A model generated the notes under the pieces. That model had not been told where the DNA came from and made no database searches. It was given only the letters and a program-made list of their open reading frames with translations. A stretch of 51,821 nucleotides of DNA from the NCBI GenBank assembly GCA_944389075.1, contig CALXLA010000054.1, forward strand, positions 1-51,821, given 5' to 3'. A program made the position numbers and the translations under genes. Origin of the DNA: an uncultured Spirochaetaceae bacterium. Its GTDB lineage: Bacteria; Spirochaetota; Spirochaetia; Sphaerochaetales; Sphaerochaetaceae. Within the stretch, counting starts at the first letter, position 1. The number at the start of each line of letters is the position of its first letter. Of this stretch, positions 1-8,810 are shown piece by piece.

Positions 1-1054
1 TCGATGGGAAGAAGCGGTCTATGACGACGACATGAGGATCAAGCATCAGCTTCCTCTTCAGCGTCCCTAGTGCACTGTTCTGCACCTGCTTCCCGAAGAG
101 CCCCTTATGCCATCCTCTGATGTTCTCGTCCTGCATGACGATGAGCTTTCTTCCTTTCGTGATGTCATGGTATACCTGATTGGCTTTTGCCCTGCGTTTA
201 TTGGCTAGCTTCTCGTACTCCCTTCTGATGAGATGCCTCGTGTCATACCAGCCCCTGGAACCCTTTATTTGGCGGGCAAGCTTTTTCTGCAGTCCCTTGA
301 GGCGTTCCGATTCTCGGACCGATATGTCGTACTTCTCTTCTTCAGAGGTCGTTATCGTCGTCTTGATGCCGAAGTCAAGGCCGATGTCAGGCTTGTTCCC
401 AGGCTTCGCATTTCTCCCATGCTTCGGGACGTAGCATGTGAGCATGAGATATATGCCTGACGGTTTTTTTATGAGTTTTGCATTGGCAAACTCCGCCTCC
501 TTCGGTATCTGGTCCATCCCGAATACTCTTATGGGTCTTTTGATACCTGCTATATGAACGGTATTTCTGTACTTCCCGTTCCTGTTTCCGCCATCGCCAT
601 AGCAGATCCAATGTGTGTTTCCGTACTGATTGAGGTCAATGGAATCATAGCTTGACCTGAACTTCAGCTTCCCGTTCTTCTTCCCCGTCTTCCTTCGCTT
701 TGCGGCTAGAGAGGCCATGTCCTGCTTGATGGAGGAATATACAGACTGGGTGAACTTCGCAGGCATGTCGAGATGCCTTTCAACCTTGTTCTTCTCCTTG
801 TCATAAGACCATATGTCTCTCGTACGGGTATCGAAAGAGCGGAATTCATCATCGCCCATTGAGATCAGGTAGTTGCAAAGCCATCTGCATTCTGTGAAAT
901 AGCGAAAAATCGTCTCCCTTTCAGCCTTATTCAGGCACTTCAGGTCAAGCTTCAGCTCTACGCAGAGCGGGCGCATCGAACCATGACGGGCACGGGTTTC
1001 CCTGCCGCGTTCTTTGATCACCATGTTCTTTCCGATGCGCGCTGATTCATTCAT
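1..1054 (-). CDS. tnpB: TnpB-family RNA-guided nuclease (IS200/IS605-type), partial at window edge
   Basis: Reading the minus strand from an ATG at 1054 gives about 351 residues with no stop before the window edge, so the 3' end lies outside. TnpB is the transposon-encoded, RNA-guided ancestor of Cas12. The RuvC-I motif IGLDFGIKT is at residues 224-232 (catalytic D227), and the RuvC-II region reads VMQDENIRGWHKG near residue 300 with its glutamate. The visible end, VVVIDRFFPS, is where the zinc-finger cysteines normally follow. The zinc finger, third catalytic Asp and any guide RNA would be beyond the left edge. No tnpA is visible on this side. No clear Shine-Dalgarno precedes the start, so the exact start is less certain than the family. 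Confidence 0.88.
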   Translation of the reverse strand, partial: MNESARIGKNMVIKERGRETRARHGSMRPLCVELKLDLKCLNKAERETIFRYFTECRWLCNYLISMGDDEFRSFDTRTRDIWSYDKEKNKVERHLDMPAKFTQSVYSSIKQDMASLAAKRRKTGKKNGKLKFRSSYDSIDLNQYGNTHWICYGDGGNRNGKYRNTVHIAGIKRPIRVFGMDQIPKEAEFANAKLIKKPSGIYLMLTCYVPKHGRNAKPGNKPDIGLDFGIKTTITTSEEEKYDISVRESERLKGLQKKLARQIKGSRGWYDTRHLIRREYEKLANKRRAKANQVYHDITKGRKLIVMQDENIRGWHKGLFGKQVQNSALGTLKRKLMLDPHVVVIDRFFPS

Positions 1055-1292
1055 AATTTATTGTATCATATTAATATCAGCAATACATCATGCGCACTAG
1101 GCAATTCATATCCACTCTGTAGAGAATGGGGTCTTCTTGTCGATTTTGGGATAAAGAAAATCGAGATGCTTGTGATAATGACAATCCGCATTTGCCAGCC
1201 AGACGTTGCCCATAGCACGGCTTATGATTATCTTTCTTTCTGCTTGAAAGCTTTAATCAAGTTCAATAAAGTCATAAAAACCAGAGGTGTAA
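1055..1292. other. Intergenic region between tnpB and lon, with weak lon promoter
   Basis: These 238 bases separate the divergent tnpB and lon starts and contain no convincing ORF. TTGAAA at 1244-1249 and TAAAGT at 1267-1272 are 17 bases apart and could be the lon promoter, which would put transcription start only about 15 bases before the lon ATG. AGAGGTG just before 1293 is a usable ribosome site. The transposon end should also lie here, but I see no obvious inverted repeat, as expected for IS200/IS605 elements. Confidence 0.35.
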
Positions 1293-3740
1293 ATGGATAA
1301 TAAGATAGATGCGTTCAGTTTGGAGACCCTTCCTACGGAAGCCATAGTGCTCCCGCTTTATGAAAGGCCTCTCTTCCCGGGGACATTCACGACACTCATG
1401 GTCGGCAGGCCTGAGGATGTTTCCGTAATCACGCAAGTCATAGAGGGCAGCAGCTTCTTCGTTGCGGCTCTGTTTGTAAATGATAAACCTGAAAGAATCG
1501 CGACACTGGCAAGAGTCACGAAGTTCATCAGGCTTCCGAATAACTGCCTGCATGTATTCATCTCCACAATCGAGAGGGTTGCTGTAAGCGAATACCAGCA
1601 GATTGATGGAATCTACCATGCGAAGGCATTCACAAGCCTGCCAGACACACCAGTAAGGGCGAAGTCCCTTCTCTCATATGTAAGAGTGCTCAGGGATACT
1701 GTCATGTCCATGAGCCAGACGACGAATCTCTTCGCATTCGCATCTGAGATCAATGTATCGAATATTGATGATCCGTCGATACTCTCCTTCTATGTCGCAT
1801 CGAGCATCACGGCAAAGCCTGAATTCCTGCAGAGCCTGCTGAATACAACGAATCCCAAGACAAGAATCGAGATGCTCCTTTCCCATATAGCGCTTGAGAA
1901 GGAAATCATAGATAAGGAGAACGAGGTCAAGCAGGATATCTATGACAGGATCAAGACGCGCAATAAGGAGCAGATCCTCAGGGAGCAGATAAAGGCCCTC
2001 AATCAGGAACTGAACCAGCTTACCGGAAGACCTGCCGGGAAAGGCAAAGGAGGCGATGCCTCAGATCTCTATGCAAGAGCGGAGAATACAAGACTTCCTG
2101 AAGTATTCCGTCAGGCTGTCGACAAGGAGCTCGATAAGCTTTCAGGACTTGAGACTATGAATCCTGAGTATGCGATGACCAAACTCTATATAGAGACGAT
2201 ACTCTCTCTGCCCTTCTCTTTCGAAGAAAAGGTACCAAGCTACACGATACAGAAGGTCAAGAAGGTCCTTGAGCATGACCACTATGGTATGAAGGAAGTC
2301 AAGGAACGCATCCTTGAGTTCCTCGCATCTCGCCTTAAGGCAAAGAACGGAAAAGGCGCGATCATCTGCCTTGCAGGTCCTCCGGGAGTCGGAAAGACAT
2401 CAGTCGGCTATTCAATCGCGAGCGCACTTGGCAAGAAGTTCTTCCGCTTCTCTGTAGGAGGAATGCGCGATGAGGCTGAGATCAAAGGTCACAGAAGGAC
2501 ATATGTCGGAGCAATGCCGGGCAAGATCATCCAGGCAATGAAGACTGTCGGGGTTCCTGATCCTGTGATCCTCATCGATGAGATAGACAAGATGGGCGAA
2601 TCATATCAGGGGGATCCGGCTTCTGCGCTTCTGGAGGTTCTCGATCCTGAGCAGAACTCAAGCTTCCAGGACTTCTATATCGATCTGCCATACGATCTTT
2701 CGAATGTGCTCTTCATCGTCACTGCAAACGATGTCTCAAGAATTCCTGAGCCTCTTCTCGACAGAATGGAGATCATAGAACTTTCAGGCTACACGCCGAA
2801 TGAGAAGCTGAATATAGGCAAAGGATACCTTGTCCCAAGGCTTCTGAAGAAGAACGGGCTGACATCGAAGGAAATCAGATTCGACAGCCGTGCCCTTGTG
2901 CTTATCGCTGAAGAGTATGCAAGAGAGGCCGGAGTCAGAAGCTATGAGAAGCTTCTCGATAAGGTGATGAGGAAGGTCGCGCTTGAGATCCTTGAGGATC
3001 CTGAGAGAAAGCTTCCAATATCGATCACGCCGAAGAACATCGAGAAGTATCTCGGAAAGCCTGTCTTCCCTGCTGATGATATCGTGAAGGCTGAGAAGCC
3101 GGGAACCGCCATAGGCCTTGCATGGACAAGCATGGGCGGAGATGTCCTTCTGATTGAAGCCGAATCAATCCCGATGAAGGGAGAGATGAAGGTCACAGGA
3201 CAGCTTGGCTCAGTGATGCAGGAATCTGTATCCATAGCATGGTCTTCCGTGAAGAACGAGGCATACCTCAGAGGCCTTGATCTCGATTTCTTCGATGAGA
3301 ACACTGTCCATATCCACATACCAGAGGGAGCTGTTCCTAAGGATGGCCCATCTGCAGGCATAACACTGTTCACGGCGCTGTGGTCGATGTTCAGGAAGGA
3401 AACTATAAAGCCTTGTCTTGCGATGACTGGAGAACTCACGCTTACAGGTCAGGTGATGCCTATCGGCGGACTGAAGGAGAAGGTCCTTGCCGCAAGAAGG
3501 AACGGAATCAGGGAAATCATCATACCGGAGAAGAACAGGAGAGATCTTGAGAAGCTCGATGATGAGGTGAAAGGCGATGTCGTTTTCCATCCGGTATCAG
3601 ATATTACCGAGGTGATTGATATCGCATTCCCTGAAGATAATACGAAGAGACTTGATGATACTGTCCTTTCTGAGCTTCTTGAGCAGAGACACAAGAAGAT
3701 GCAGGAAGAGAAAGCGAGGATGGCATACCAGTGGCAATAG
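1293..3740 (+). CDS. lon: ATP-dependent Lon protease (endopeptidase La)
   Basis: Lon degrades misfolded and short-lived regulatory proteins in the cytoplasm. The 815-residue protein has the whole family layout: an N-terminal substrate-binding domain (about 15-210), a coiled region (210-250), and an AAA+ module with Walker A GPPGVGKT at 362-369 and Walker B VILIDEID at 425-432. The C-terminal protease domain has Ser687 in PKDGPSAG and Lys730 in GGLKEK, which correspond to the catalytic dyad S679/K722 of E. coli by motif and spacing. The length is normal. The stop overlaps the next gene by ten bases, so the two are co-transcribed. Start chosen at the ATG preceded by AGAGGTG. Confidence 0.97.
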   Translation: MDNKIDAFSLETLPTEAIVLPLYERPLFPGTFTTLMVGRPEDVSVITQVIEGSSFFVAALFVNDKPERIATLARVTKFIRLPNNCLHVFISTIERVAVSEYQQIDGIYHAKAFTSLPDTPVRAKSLLSYVRVLRDTVMSMSQTTNLFAFASEINVSNIDDPSILSFYVASSITAKPEFLQSLLNTTNPKTRIEMLLSHIALEKEIIDKENEVKQDIYDRIKTRNKEQILREQIKALNQELNQLTGRPAGKGKGGDASDLYARAENTRLPEVFRQAVDKELDKLSGLETMNPEYAMTKLYIETILSLPFSFEEKVPSYTIQKVKKVLEHDHYGMKEVKERILEFLASRLKAKNGKGAIICLAGPPGVGKTSVGYSIASALGKKFFRFSVGGMRDEAEIKGHRRTYVGAMPGKIIQAMKTVGVPDPVILIDEIDKMGESYQGDPASALLEVLDPEQNSSFQDFYIDLPYDLSNVLFIVTANDVSRIPEPLLDRMEIIELSGYTPNEKLNIGKGYLVPRLLKKNGLTSKEIRFDSRALVLIAEEYAREAGVRSYEKLLDKVMRKVALEILEDPERKLPISITPKNIEKYLGKPVFPADDIVKAEKPGTAIGLAWTSMGGDVLLIEAESIPMKGEMKVTGQLGSVMQESVSIAWSSVKNEAYLRGLDLDFFDENTVHIHIPEGAVPKDGPSAGITLFTALWSMFRKETIKPCLAMTGELTLTGQVMPIGGLKEKVLAARRNGIREIIIPEKNRRDLEKLDDEVKGDVVFHPVSDITEVIDIAFPEDNTKRLDDTVLSELLEQRHKKMQEEKARMAYQWQ

Positions 3741-4957
3741 AGCTGTTATCACCGGCAGGAAACATAGAGAAGCTTGAGACAGCATTCGCATATGGCGCGG
3801 ATGCTGCCTATATGGGCCTTACCCAGTTCTCTCTCAGGAAGAACGCAGGCAACTTCTCGGATGCAGATCTTGAGCGCGTCAGGCTCCTCAAGGAGAAGAC
3901 AGGCAAGAAGATCTACGTGACGATGAATATCCTGTTCAAGGAAAGGCAGATGGAAGAGCTTCATCAGATGAAGGATGAGATCTCCAGATGGCCTTTCGAT
4001 GCGTTCATCGTATCGGACATAGGTACTGTTCCTTTCCTGAAGGAGAATTTCCCGGAACGCGAGCTTCATCTCTCGACGCAGGCATCATGCATCAACTCGG
4101 AAAGCGCGAAGATGTACCACAGCATGGGATTCGACAGAGTGATACTCGGACGGGAGGCCTCCCTTGATGATATCAGGCGTATCAAGGACAAGGTGCCGGA
4201 GCTTGAGCTTGAGGCATTTGTCCATGGAGCCATGTGCATGGCTTATTCAGGACGCTGTCTTCTCTCTGCCCATCTTGCAGGCAGAAGCGGAAACCAGGGT
4301 GACTGTGCGCATACATGCAGATGGAACTACCGCCTTGCGCTTGAGGAGGAAGAACGTCCCGGACAGTACTTCCCGATTGAGGAATATGGCGATTACACGA
4401 CGATACTCTCATCAAAAGACCTCTGCATGATCGACCATATCAGGGAGCTTGAGGGTGCAGGGCTTTCATCGCTGAAGATCGAAGGAAGGATGAAATCCGT
4501 ATACTACGTCGCAGTCGTCACAAGGGCATACAGGAAGGCAATCGACCGCGATAAGGATATGGATATCTACAAGCGCGATCTCTTCGATGTATCGCACAGG
4601 GAATACACTACAGGTTTCTTCTTCTCATCGAATGCGATCGATACCCCGTCAGATGTATCGAGGCCTACCAGCTACGGTTATGAGAGGAATTACATATTCC
4701 TCGGAAGCGTGCTGGAGAAGACAGGCGAGAATACATATCGCCTCGATGTGCGCAACCAGATAAAGAAAGGAGAGGTCATCGAGTTCATAGGACCTGATGT
4801 TCCTACTCTTTCAGATGACGCAATCATCCTGATAGATGGCGATGGCAATGAAGCTGAGCAGCTCGATCATGGAAAGCCTGGCTTCATAAGGACATCTCTT
4901 CCATTGAAGGAGGGATATATAATGAGGAAGCTTTCCGATACACAATATGTGAAGTGA
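3731..4957 (+). CDS. U32-family peptidase-like protein (TrhP/YegQ-type tRNA hydroxylation)
   Basis: This 408-residue protein starts at a GTG inside the last codons of lon. It carries the U32 signature EAFVHGAMCMAYSGRCLLS at 161-179, and four cysteines (C169, C176, C192, C196) arranged as in TrhP/RlhA, where they are thought to hold an iron-sulfur cluster. TrhP-type members hydroxylate uridine 34 of some tRNAs using prephenate rather than acting as peptidases. The N-terminal half (ELLSPAGNIEKLETAFAYGA) is the usual barrel start. Whether this copy acts on tRNA (TrhP) or 23S rRNA (RlhA) cannot be decided here. A terminator-like hairpin follows at once. Confidence 0.88.
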   Translation: MAIELLSPAGNIEKLETAFAYGADAAYMGLTQFSLRKNAGNFSDADLERVRLLKEKTGKKIYVTMNILFKERQMEELHQMKDEISRWPFDAFIVSDIGTVPFLKENFPERELHLSTQASCINSESAKMYHSMGFDRVILGREASLDDIRRIKDKVPELELEAFVHGAMCMAYSGRCLLSAHLAGRSGNQGDCAHTCRWNYRLALEEEERPGQYFPIEEYGDYTTILSSKDLCMIDHIRELEGAGLSSLKIEGRMKSVYYVAVVTRAYRKAIDRDKDMDIYKRDLFDVSHREYTTGFFFSSNAIDTPSDVSRPTSYGYERNYIFLGSVLEKTGENTYRLDVRNQIKKGEVIEFIGPDVPTLSDDAIILIDGDGNEAEQLDHGKPGFIRTSLPLKEGYIMRKLSDTQYVK

Positions 4958-4963
4958 TGACAG

Positions 4964-4992
4964 ACGGCGGCGGTGAGTCGCCGTTCTTTTTT
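4964..4992 (+). terminator. Rho-independent terminator after lon-U32 operon
   Basis: ACGGCG (4964-4969) pairs with CGCCGT (4979-4984) around a nine-base loop and is followed by TCTTTTTT. It sits seven bases after the U32 stop codon. Confidence 0.75.
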
Positions 4993-5045
4993 ATATGAAA
5001 TCCTTTGTATGTGTCTTATAATCGTATAAATAACCGGGAGGAATA

Positions 5046-5231
5046 ATGAGCACACACGAAGATCTCATCGCAGCAATCAGGACTTATGAGGAAGAGAACA
5101 GCCGCTTCGAGAAGCATGGCTACAATACAGCGGCCATAAAGGCAAGGAAGGCTCTTTCCGAGATAGCAAGGCTTGCGAAAGAAAGAAGAAAGGAAATCCA
5201 GGACACACGCGCAGAAAGCAGCGAAGAATAA
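5046..5231 (+). CDS. Small histone H1-like (Hc1-type) protein
   Basis: A 61-residue ORF with a strong ribosome site (GGGAGGA, six bases before the ATG). The protein is highly charged and helical: acidic at the N-terminus, then a basic stretch KARKALSEIARLAKERRKE, which resembles the conserved core of small bacterial histone H1/Hc1-like proteins and suggests DNA or nucleoid binding. The acidic tail (ESSEE) differs from the lysine-rich tails of chlamydial Hc1. It has no cysteines or membrane segment. It sits between a terminator and the leader of dat and looks monocistronic. The family assignment rests on the short basic motif only. Confidence 0.6.
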   Translation: MSTHEDLIAAIRTYEEENSRFEKHGYNTAAIKARKALSEIARLAKERRKEIQDTRAESSEE

Positions 5232-5249
5232 TCCAGGCTGATTCATAAG

Positions 5250-5410
5250 CATTCTTCTTTGGAACAGATATCGAAATTCCGCAATTCAGGACTAGCCAAG
5301 ATGGGTAGTCGCTGTTACTATTGTCCCGCAATCCGGCGTTGCCGGAACAAGACTTAGAAAACAAGGGCCGGTAGAACCGGAAAGATATTATGGAATAAGG
5401 AAGAGAAGAA
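5250..5410 (+). ncRNA. Candidate structured leader RNA (riboswitch-like, possibly the DABA-DC-AT motif)
   Basis: The 179 bases before dat hold no ORF but fold well. GGAA/TTCC flank an A-rich loop near 5271-5289. GACTA and TAGTC pair around 5290-5311 with CC/GG below the loop. CCGGC-GTT-GCCGG (about 5334-5346) and CCGGT-AGA-ACCGG (about 5375-5387) are perfect triloop hairpins. The ribosome site AAGGAAG lies after the last hairpin. An RNA motif named DABA-DC-AT has been described upstream of diaminobutyrate decarboxylase/aminotransferase genes; the position here fits, but I could not compare it with the covariance model. Confidence 0.5.
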
Positions 5411-6745
5411 ATGCATACGAACAAGTACTTCACCGATCGTCAGAATGACTTTGAGTCTTCTGCCAGGAGCTACCCGAGGAAATTTCCTGTCGCACTGACA
5501 AAAGCCAAGGGAAGCTGGGTTGAGGATGCTGAGGGAAAAAAGTACCTCGATTTCCTGTGTGGTGCCGGAACGCTGGCACTTGGTCACAATGATGATGAAG
5601 TGAATGAGGCGATGATAGATCTTCTGAAATCATCAGCCCCGCTTCATACCCTTGATTTAACGACACCGGTTAAGGACAAATTCGTGGAGACAGTCTTCTC
5701 TACCCTTCCAGAGGGCCTTAAGGGAAATGCGAAGGTGCAGTTCTGCTCACCTTCAGGAACAGATGCCACCGATGCTGCGATAAAACTCTGCAAGACAGCA
5801 ACAGGGAGAGGCACAGTGATTGCCTTCTCCGGAGGCTATCATGGCATGGGTCATGGAGCACTCGCGCTTACAGGGAACCATAATGCAAAGAACAAGGTGC
5901 AGAACCTGATGCCTGGCGTGCAGTTCATGCCATATCCATACTCATATCGCTGTCCTTTCGGACTCGGAGGGGAAGCTGGCGAGAAAGCATGCTCCGCATA
6001 TTTCGAGAGAATGCTCAAGGATCCTGAAAGCGGCGTCACGAAGCCTGCTGCCGTAATTCTTGAGGCAATACAGGGAGAAGGCGGCGTCATTCCGGCTCCT
6101 CGCTCATTCCTCCAGACAGTAAGGCGCGTGACGAAAGAGCTTGGCATTCCTCTCATCCTCGATGAGATTCAGGCTGGTATGGGACGCTCCGGGGATATCT
6201 GGGCATTCGAGGATTCAGGAATCACTCCTGATGTCATGCTCATAAGCAAGGCAGTCGGAGGCAGCCAGCCTATGTCGATTGTCGTATATGACAAGAGCCT
6301 GGATGCATGGCAGGCAGGTGCGCATGCAGGTACATTCAGAGGCAACCAGCTTGCGATGGCTGCAGGCACTGTTGTCCTGAACAGGATAAAGAACCCTGAG
6401 TTCCTCGCAGCTGTGAAGAAGAAAGGCGAAAGAATCCTGAATGGCATAAGAGAAATCCAGAAAGAGACATCAATCATCGCAGATATAAGAGGCCGCGGAC
6501 TGATGCTCGGCGTTGAGTTCGCAGATCCAGATGGCGAGAAGGATATCATGGGACATCCGGTACCATCCGGTGAGCTCGCAGCAGCTGTACAGCGGCTCTG
6601 TTTCGAGAAGGGCCTGATCATGGAGAAAGGCGGAAGAAACGGAAGTACGATGCGCTGTCTCTGCGCGCTCACTGTGACGGAAGATGAGATAGACACGATG
6701 CTCTCTATCTTCAGGGAAGCTGTCAAAGAGGCAGAGAATGGCTGA
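5411..6745 (+). CDS. dat: Diaminobutyrate-2-oxoglutarate aminotransferase
   Basis: A 444-residue class-III, PLP-dependent aminotransferase. It would move an amino group from glutamate to L-aspartate 4-semialdehyde, giving L-2,4-diaminobutyrate. Visible marks are SPSGTDATDAAIKL (113-126, phosphate contact), the aspartate motif LDEIQAGMGRSG (250-261), and the PLP lysine K280 in ISKAVGGS. The stop overlaps the decarboxylase start by eight bases, which supports diaminobutyrate as product rather than ornithine or acetylornithine. The leader RNA just upstream probably controls the pair. AAGGAAG precedes the ATG. Close relatives include EctB, but no ectA or ectC is present, so ectoine synthesis is unlikely. 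Confidence 0.87.
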   Translation: MHTNKYFTDRQNDFESSARSYPRKFPVALTKAKGSWVEDAEGKKYLDFLCGAGTLALGHNDDEVNEAMIDLLKSSAPLHTLDLTTPVKDKFVETVFSTLPEGLKGNAKVQFCSPSGTDATDAAIKLCKTATGRGTVIAFSGGYHGMGHGALALTGNHNAKNKVQNLMPGVQFMPYPYSYRCPFGLGGEAGEKACSAYFERMLKDPESGVTKPAAVILEAIQGEGGVIPAPRSFLQTVRRVTKELGIPLILDEIQAGMGRSGDIWAFEDSGITPDVMLISKAVGGSQPMSIVVYDKSLDAWQAGAHAGTFRGNQLAMAAGTVVLNRIKNPEFLAAVKKKGERILNGIREIQKETSIIADIRGRGLMLGVEFADPDGEKDIMGHPVPSGELAAAVQRLCFEKGLIMEKGGRNGSTMRCLCALTVTEDEIDTMLSIFREAVKEAENG

Positions 6746-8171
6746 TTTCACAGTCCTGTCCTCTTCTGACACCTCGGTCTCCGCATATCTTTCGACAACT
6801 GATGATATACGAAGGATTGTGGCTGAGGCATGCAGTAACAAAAGCGCATTCTCTGGTATCGATCCATATAAGCTTCGCGAGGATATCGCGAGGCTGGGCT
6901 TTCTGCCAGAAGAAGGCATCGGCTGGGAGAAGACAGCAGAGACTATTGAGAAGACAATAGCGCCTCACATGCTTAGAACATGGTCGACTGACTACATGCC
7001 TCATCTTCACTCCCCTGCGCTTATCGAGACAATAGCAGCAGAACTCTTCATCGCATCGTTCAACTCTTCGATGGACAGCTGGGATCAGGGACCTGCAGCG
7101 ACTGAGCTTGAATGTTCGATGATCAAAGGGCTTCTCGGTCTCTATGGCTATACGGAAGATGGCGATGGCGTATTCACATCAGGAGGAAGCCAGTCAAACT
7201 TCTCAGCCATCGCATGCCATCTGAACACATTCCTGAAAAAGCGCTATGGCCACGATGCAAAAAAGCATGGACTTCCTGATTTCTACAGGAAACTGAGACT
7301 CTATACATCTGAGATATCGCACTTCTCTATGGAGAAAAGCGCTCATATGCTCGGGCTTGGCTATGATGCGGTTGTCCATCTTCCGATTGATGATCTCTGC
7401 AGGATAGATATCACAGAAGCTGAGAGAATCATAATGCATGACATTGAATCAGGCCTGATTCCTTTCTGCATCAATGCGACAATCGGTACGACTGATTTTG
7501 GCTCAATCGATGATATAGAAGCACTGAGAGCAATTGCAGATAAAGCAGGCTGCATGCTTCATGCCGATGCGGCTTATGGCTCTGGGGCTGTGATGAGCAG
7601 CAGATATGGAAACCGTTTGGGAAACCTGTCGCTTGCGGATTCTATCACTGTGGATTTCCATAAGATGTTCCTCATGCCGATCTCATGCTCTGCGCTCCTT
7701 GTGAAGGATAAGGAAAGCTTCGATGCATTCATGCTTCATGCTGACTACCTCAACAGGGAGGAAGATGAGGAAGATGGCTATATAAACCTTGTCGGGAAAT
7801 CACTGCAGACCACAAGGCGCTTCGATGCGCTCAAGGTCTTCACATCATTCTCGATGAGAGGAAGGAAAGGCTTTGATGAGATTATCAGCAAGGTCATCGG
7901 CAATGCTGAATACTTCTATTCGCTGATTGAGAAAGATCCTGATTTCATAATATCGTGCCCTCCCCAGCTCAGTTCTGTCGTCTTCGCACTCAGAGGCGGT
8001 GATGAGCTCAATAAGAAAGTCCGCCGCCAGCTTCTCTCTGAAGGCATAGTCATAGGACAGACTGCCTATCAGGGAAAAACGATGCTGAAGTTCACGCTGC
8101 TGAACCCCGCCCTGGATGAAAGCAGGATCAATGAGCTCTATTCGAAGCTGAAAGATTTTACAGAACGCTGA
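6738..8171 (+). CDS. ddc: L-2,4-diaminobutyrate decarboxylase (PLP-dependent group II)
   Basis: A 477-residue group II decarboxylase. It should convert L-2,4-diaminobutyrate to 1,3-diaminopropane, a precursor of norspermidine-type polyamines. HADAAYG (275-281) supplies the Asp that contacts the PLP nitrogen, and K309 in DFHKMF is the Schiff-base lysine. FTSGGSQSN (147-155) and HFSMEKSAHMLG (195-206) are other family blocks. It is translationally coupled to dat. No carboxynorspermidine genes are visible, so diaminopropane may be the end product. Aspartate, glutamate or tyrosine decarboxylase activity is possible from the fold alone; the neighbour decides the call. Confidence 0.85.
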   Translation: MADFTVLSSSDTSVSAYLSTTDDIRRIVAEACSNKSAFSGIDPYKLREDIARLGFLPEEGIGWEKTAETIEKTIAPHMLRTWSTDYMPHLHSPALIETIAAELFIASFNSSMDSWDQGPAATELECSMIKGLLGLYGYTEDGDGVFTSGGSQSNFSAIACHLNTFLKKRYGHDAKKHGLPDFYRKLRLYTSEISHFSMEKSAHMLGLGYDAVVHLPIDDLCRIDITEAERIIMHDIESGLIPFCINATIGTTDFGSIDDIEALRAIADKAGCMLHADAAYGSGAVMSSRYGNRLGNLSLADSITVDFHKMFLMPISCSALLVKDKESFDAFMLHADYLNREEDEEDGYINLVGKSLQTTRRFDALKVFTSFSMRGRKGFDEIISKVIGNAEYFYSLIEKDPDFIISCPPQLSSVVFALRGGDELNKKVRRQLLSEGIVIGQTAYQGKTMLKFTLLNPALDESRINELYSKLKDFTER

Positions 8172-8180
8172 AAACTATGA

Positions 8181-8219
8181 AGGAGCTGTTGTAAAAGTCT
8201 GACTTTTGAAGCAGCTCCT
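8181..8219 (+). terminator. Long hairpin terminator of dat-ddc (repeat element A)
   Basis: AGGAGCTGTTGTAAAAGTC (8181-8199), one base, then its near-perfect inverted copy to 8219, followed by TGCTTTACTC. It lies ten bases after the ddc stop. Nearly the same hairpin, in the same orientation relative to its gene, follows valS at 10988-11026. Confidence 0.6.
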
Positions 8220-8293
8220 GCTTTACTCAAAGATAAGAATTACATAGGGATCCAATACATATAGGAATCGAACTCTCTGAATGCCATGATAGA

Positions 8294-8428
8294 ATGATGT
8301 TTGAGGACACATCTACCATGGAAGAGTTTAGCACTAAACAGGGGCTTCTGTTCTATTCATTCCTCATGCACAGGGAAGAGAAGGAGAAAATCAACGGATT
8401 CCTGTCATTATTGGATCGTTCCGGGTAG
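8294..8428 (+). pseudogene. Short ORF or gene remnant, possibly transposase C-terminus
   Basis: A 44-codon ORF starting with two Met codons and containing MEEFSTKQGLLFYSFLMH. There is no ribosome site. The pattern (acidic turn, then Gly-Leu-Leu-Phe-x-x-Phe-Leu) recalls the C-terminal helix of IS4/IS1634-type transposases, but this is only a resemblance. The region 8220-8504 around it holds nothing else I recognise. Confidence 0.25.
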
Positions 8429-8504
8429 GCGCTAAGAGTATAACCTATATACAATACCAAGATATTCAGCCTTATTGAATCCAGTCAGATTCTCTATAGT
8501 TTTT

Positions 8505-8798
8505 CTACGCCCTTGCTACATATGGATAGCTATTCTCGTACATTGATTCAGGGGAAATATCCAATTCCCCATCAAGCCATGTGACCACACCATGATCAAG
8601 CTCAGGACGAGAGAATACTTCCTTATCCTTCAATGGCTGGAACACTGGATATTTAAGAAGCTGGCTAGCATCATATAACCTCTGCTCTCCTGAGCTGAAT
8701 GTCAGAAGAAGCATCATATTATCCAAAGGCTTTACTTTAGTGATCTTCATCAACTCGGTTGGAGTACCTCCATAAACGAAACCATTTGAAAAGTACAT
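8505..8798 (-). CDS. DUF2442 domain protein
   Basis: 97 residues. MKITKVKPLDNMMLLLTFSSGE (from residue 17) and VVTWLDGELDISPESMYENS are the two blocks of DUF2442. The ATG at 8798 was chosen because AAGGAG sits five bases before it; starting at MKITK would leave a worse site. The gene begins 12 bases after the DUF4160 gene, so they form a two-gene operon. DUF2442/DUF4160 pairs are common in mobile or accessory DNA and are suspected, but to my knowledge not firmly shown, to be toxin-antitoxin modules. Confidence 0.82.
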   Translation of the reverse strand: MYFSNGFVYGGTPTELMKITKVKPLDNMMLLLTFSSGEQRLYDASQLLKYPVFQPLKDKEVFSRPELDHGVVTWLDGELDISPESMYENSYPYVARA

Positions 8799-8810
8799 AT
8801 CCTCTCCTTT

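Noticed and set aside
180-611. Short ORFs on both strands in the first 600 bases
   Set aside because: All lie in other frames of the TnpB coding region, whose own frame gives clear RuvC motifs.
5232-5410. Guanidine (ykkC) or SAM riboswitch before dat
   Set aside because: I could not find their conserved core sequences; the hairpins do not match those folds.
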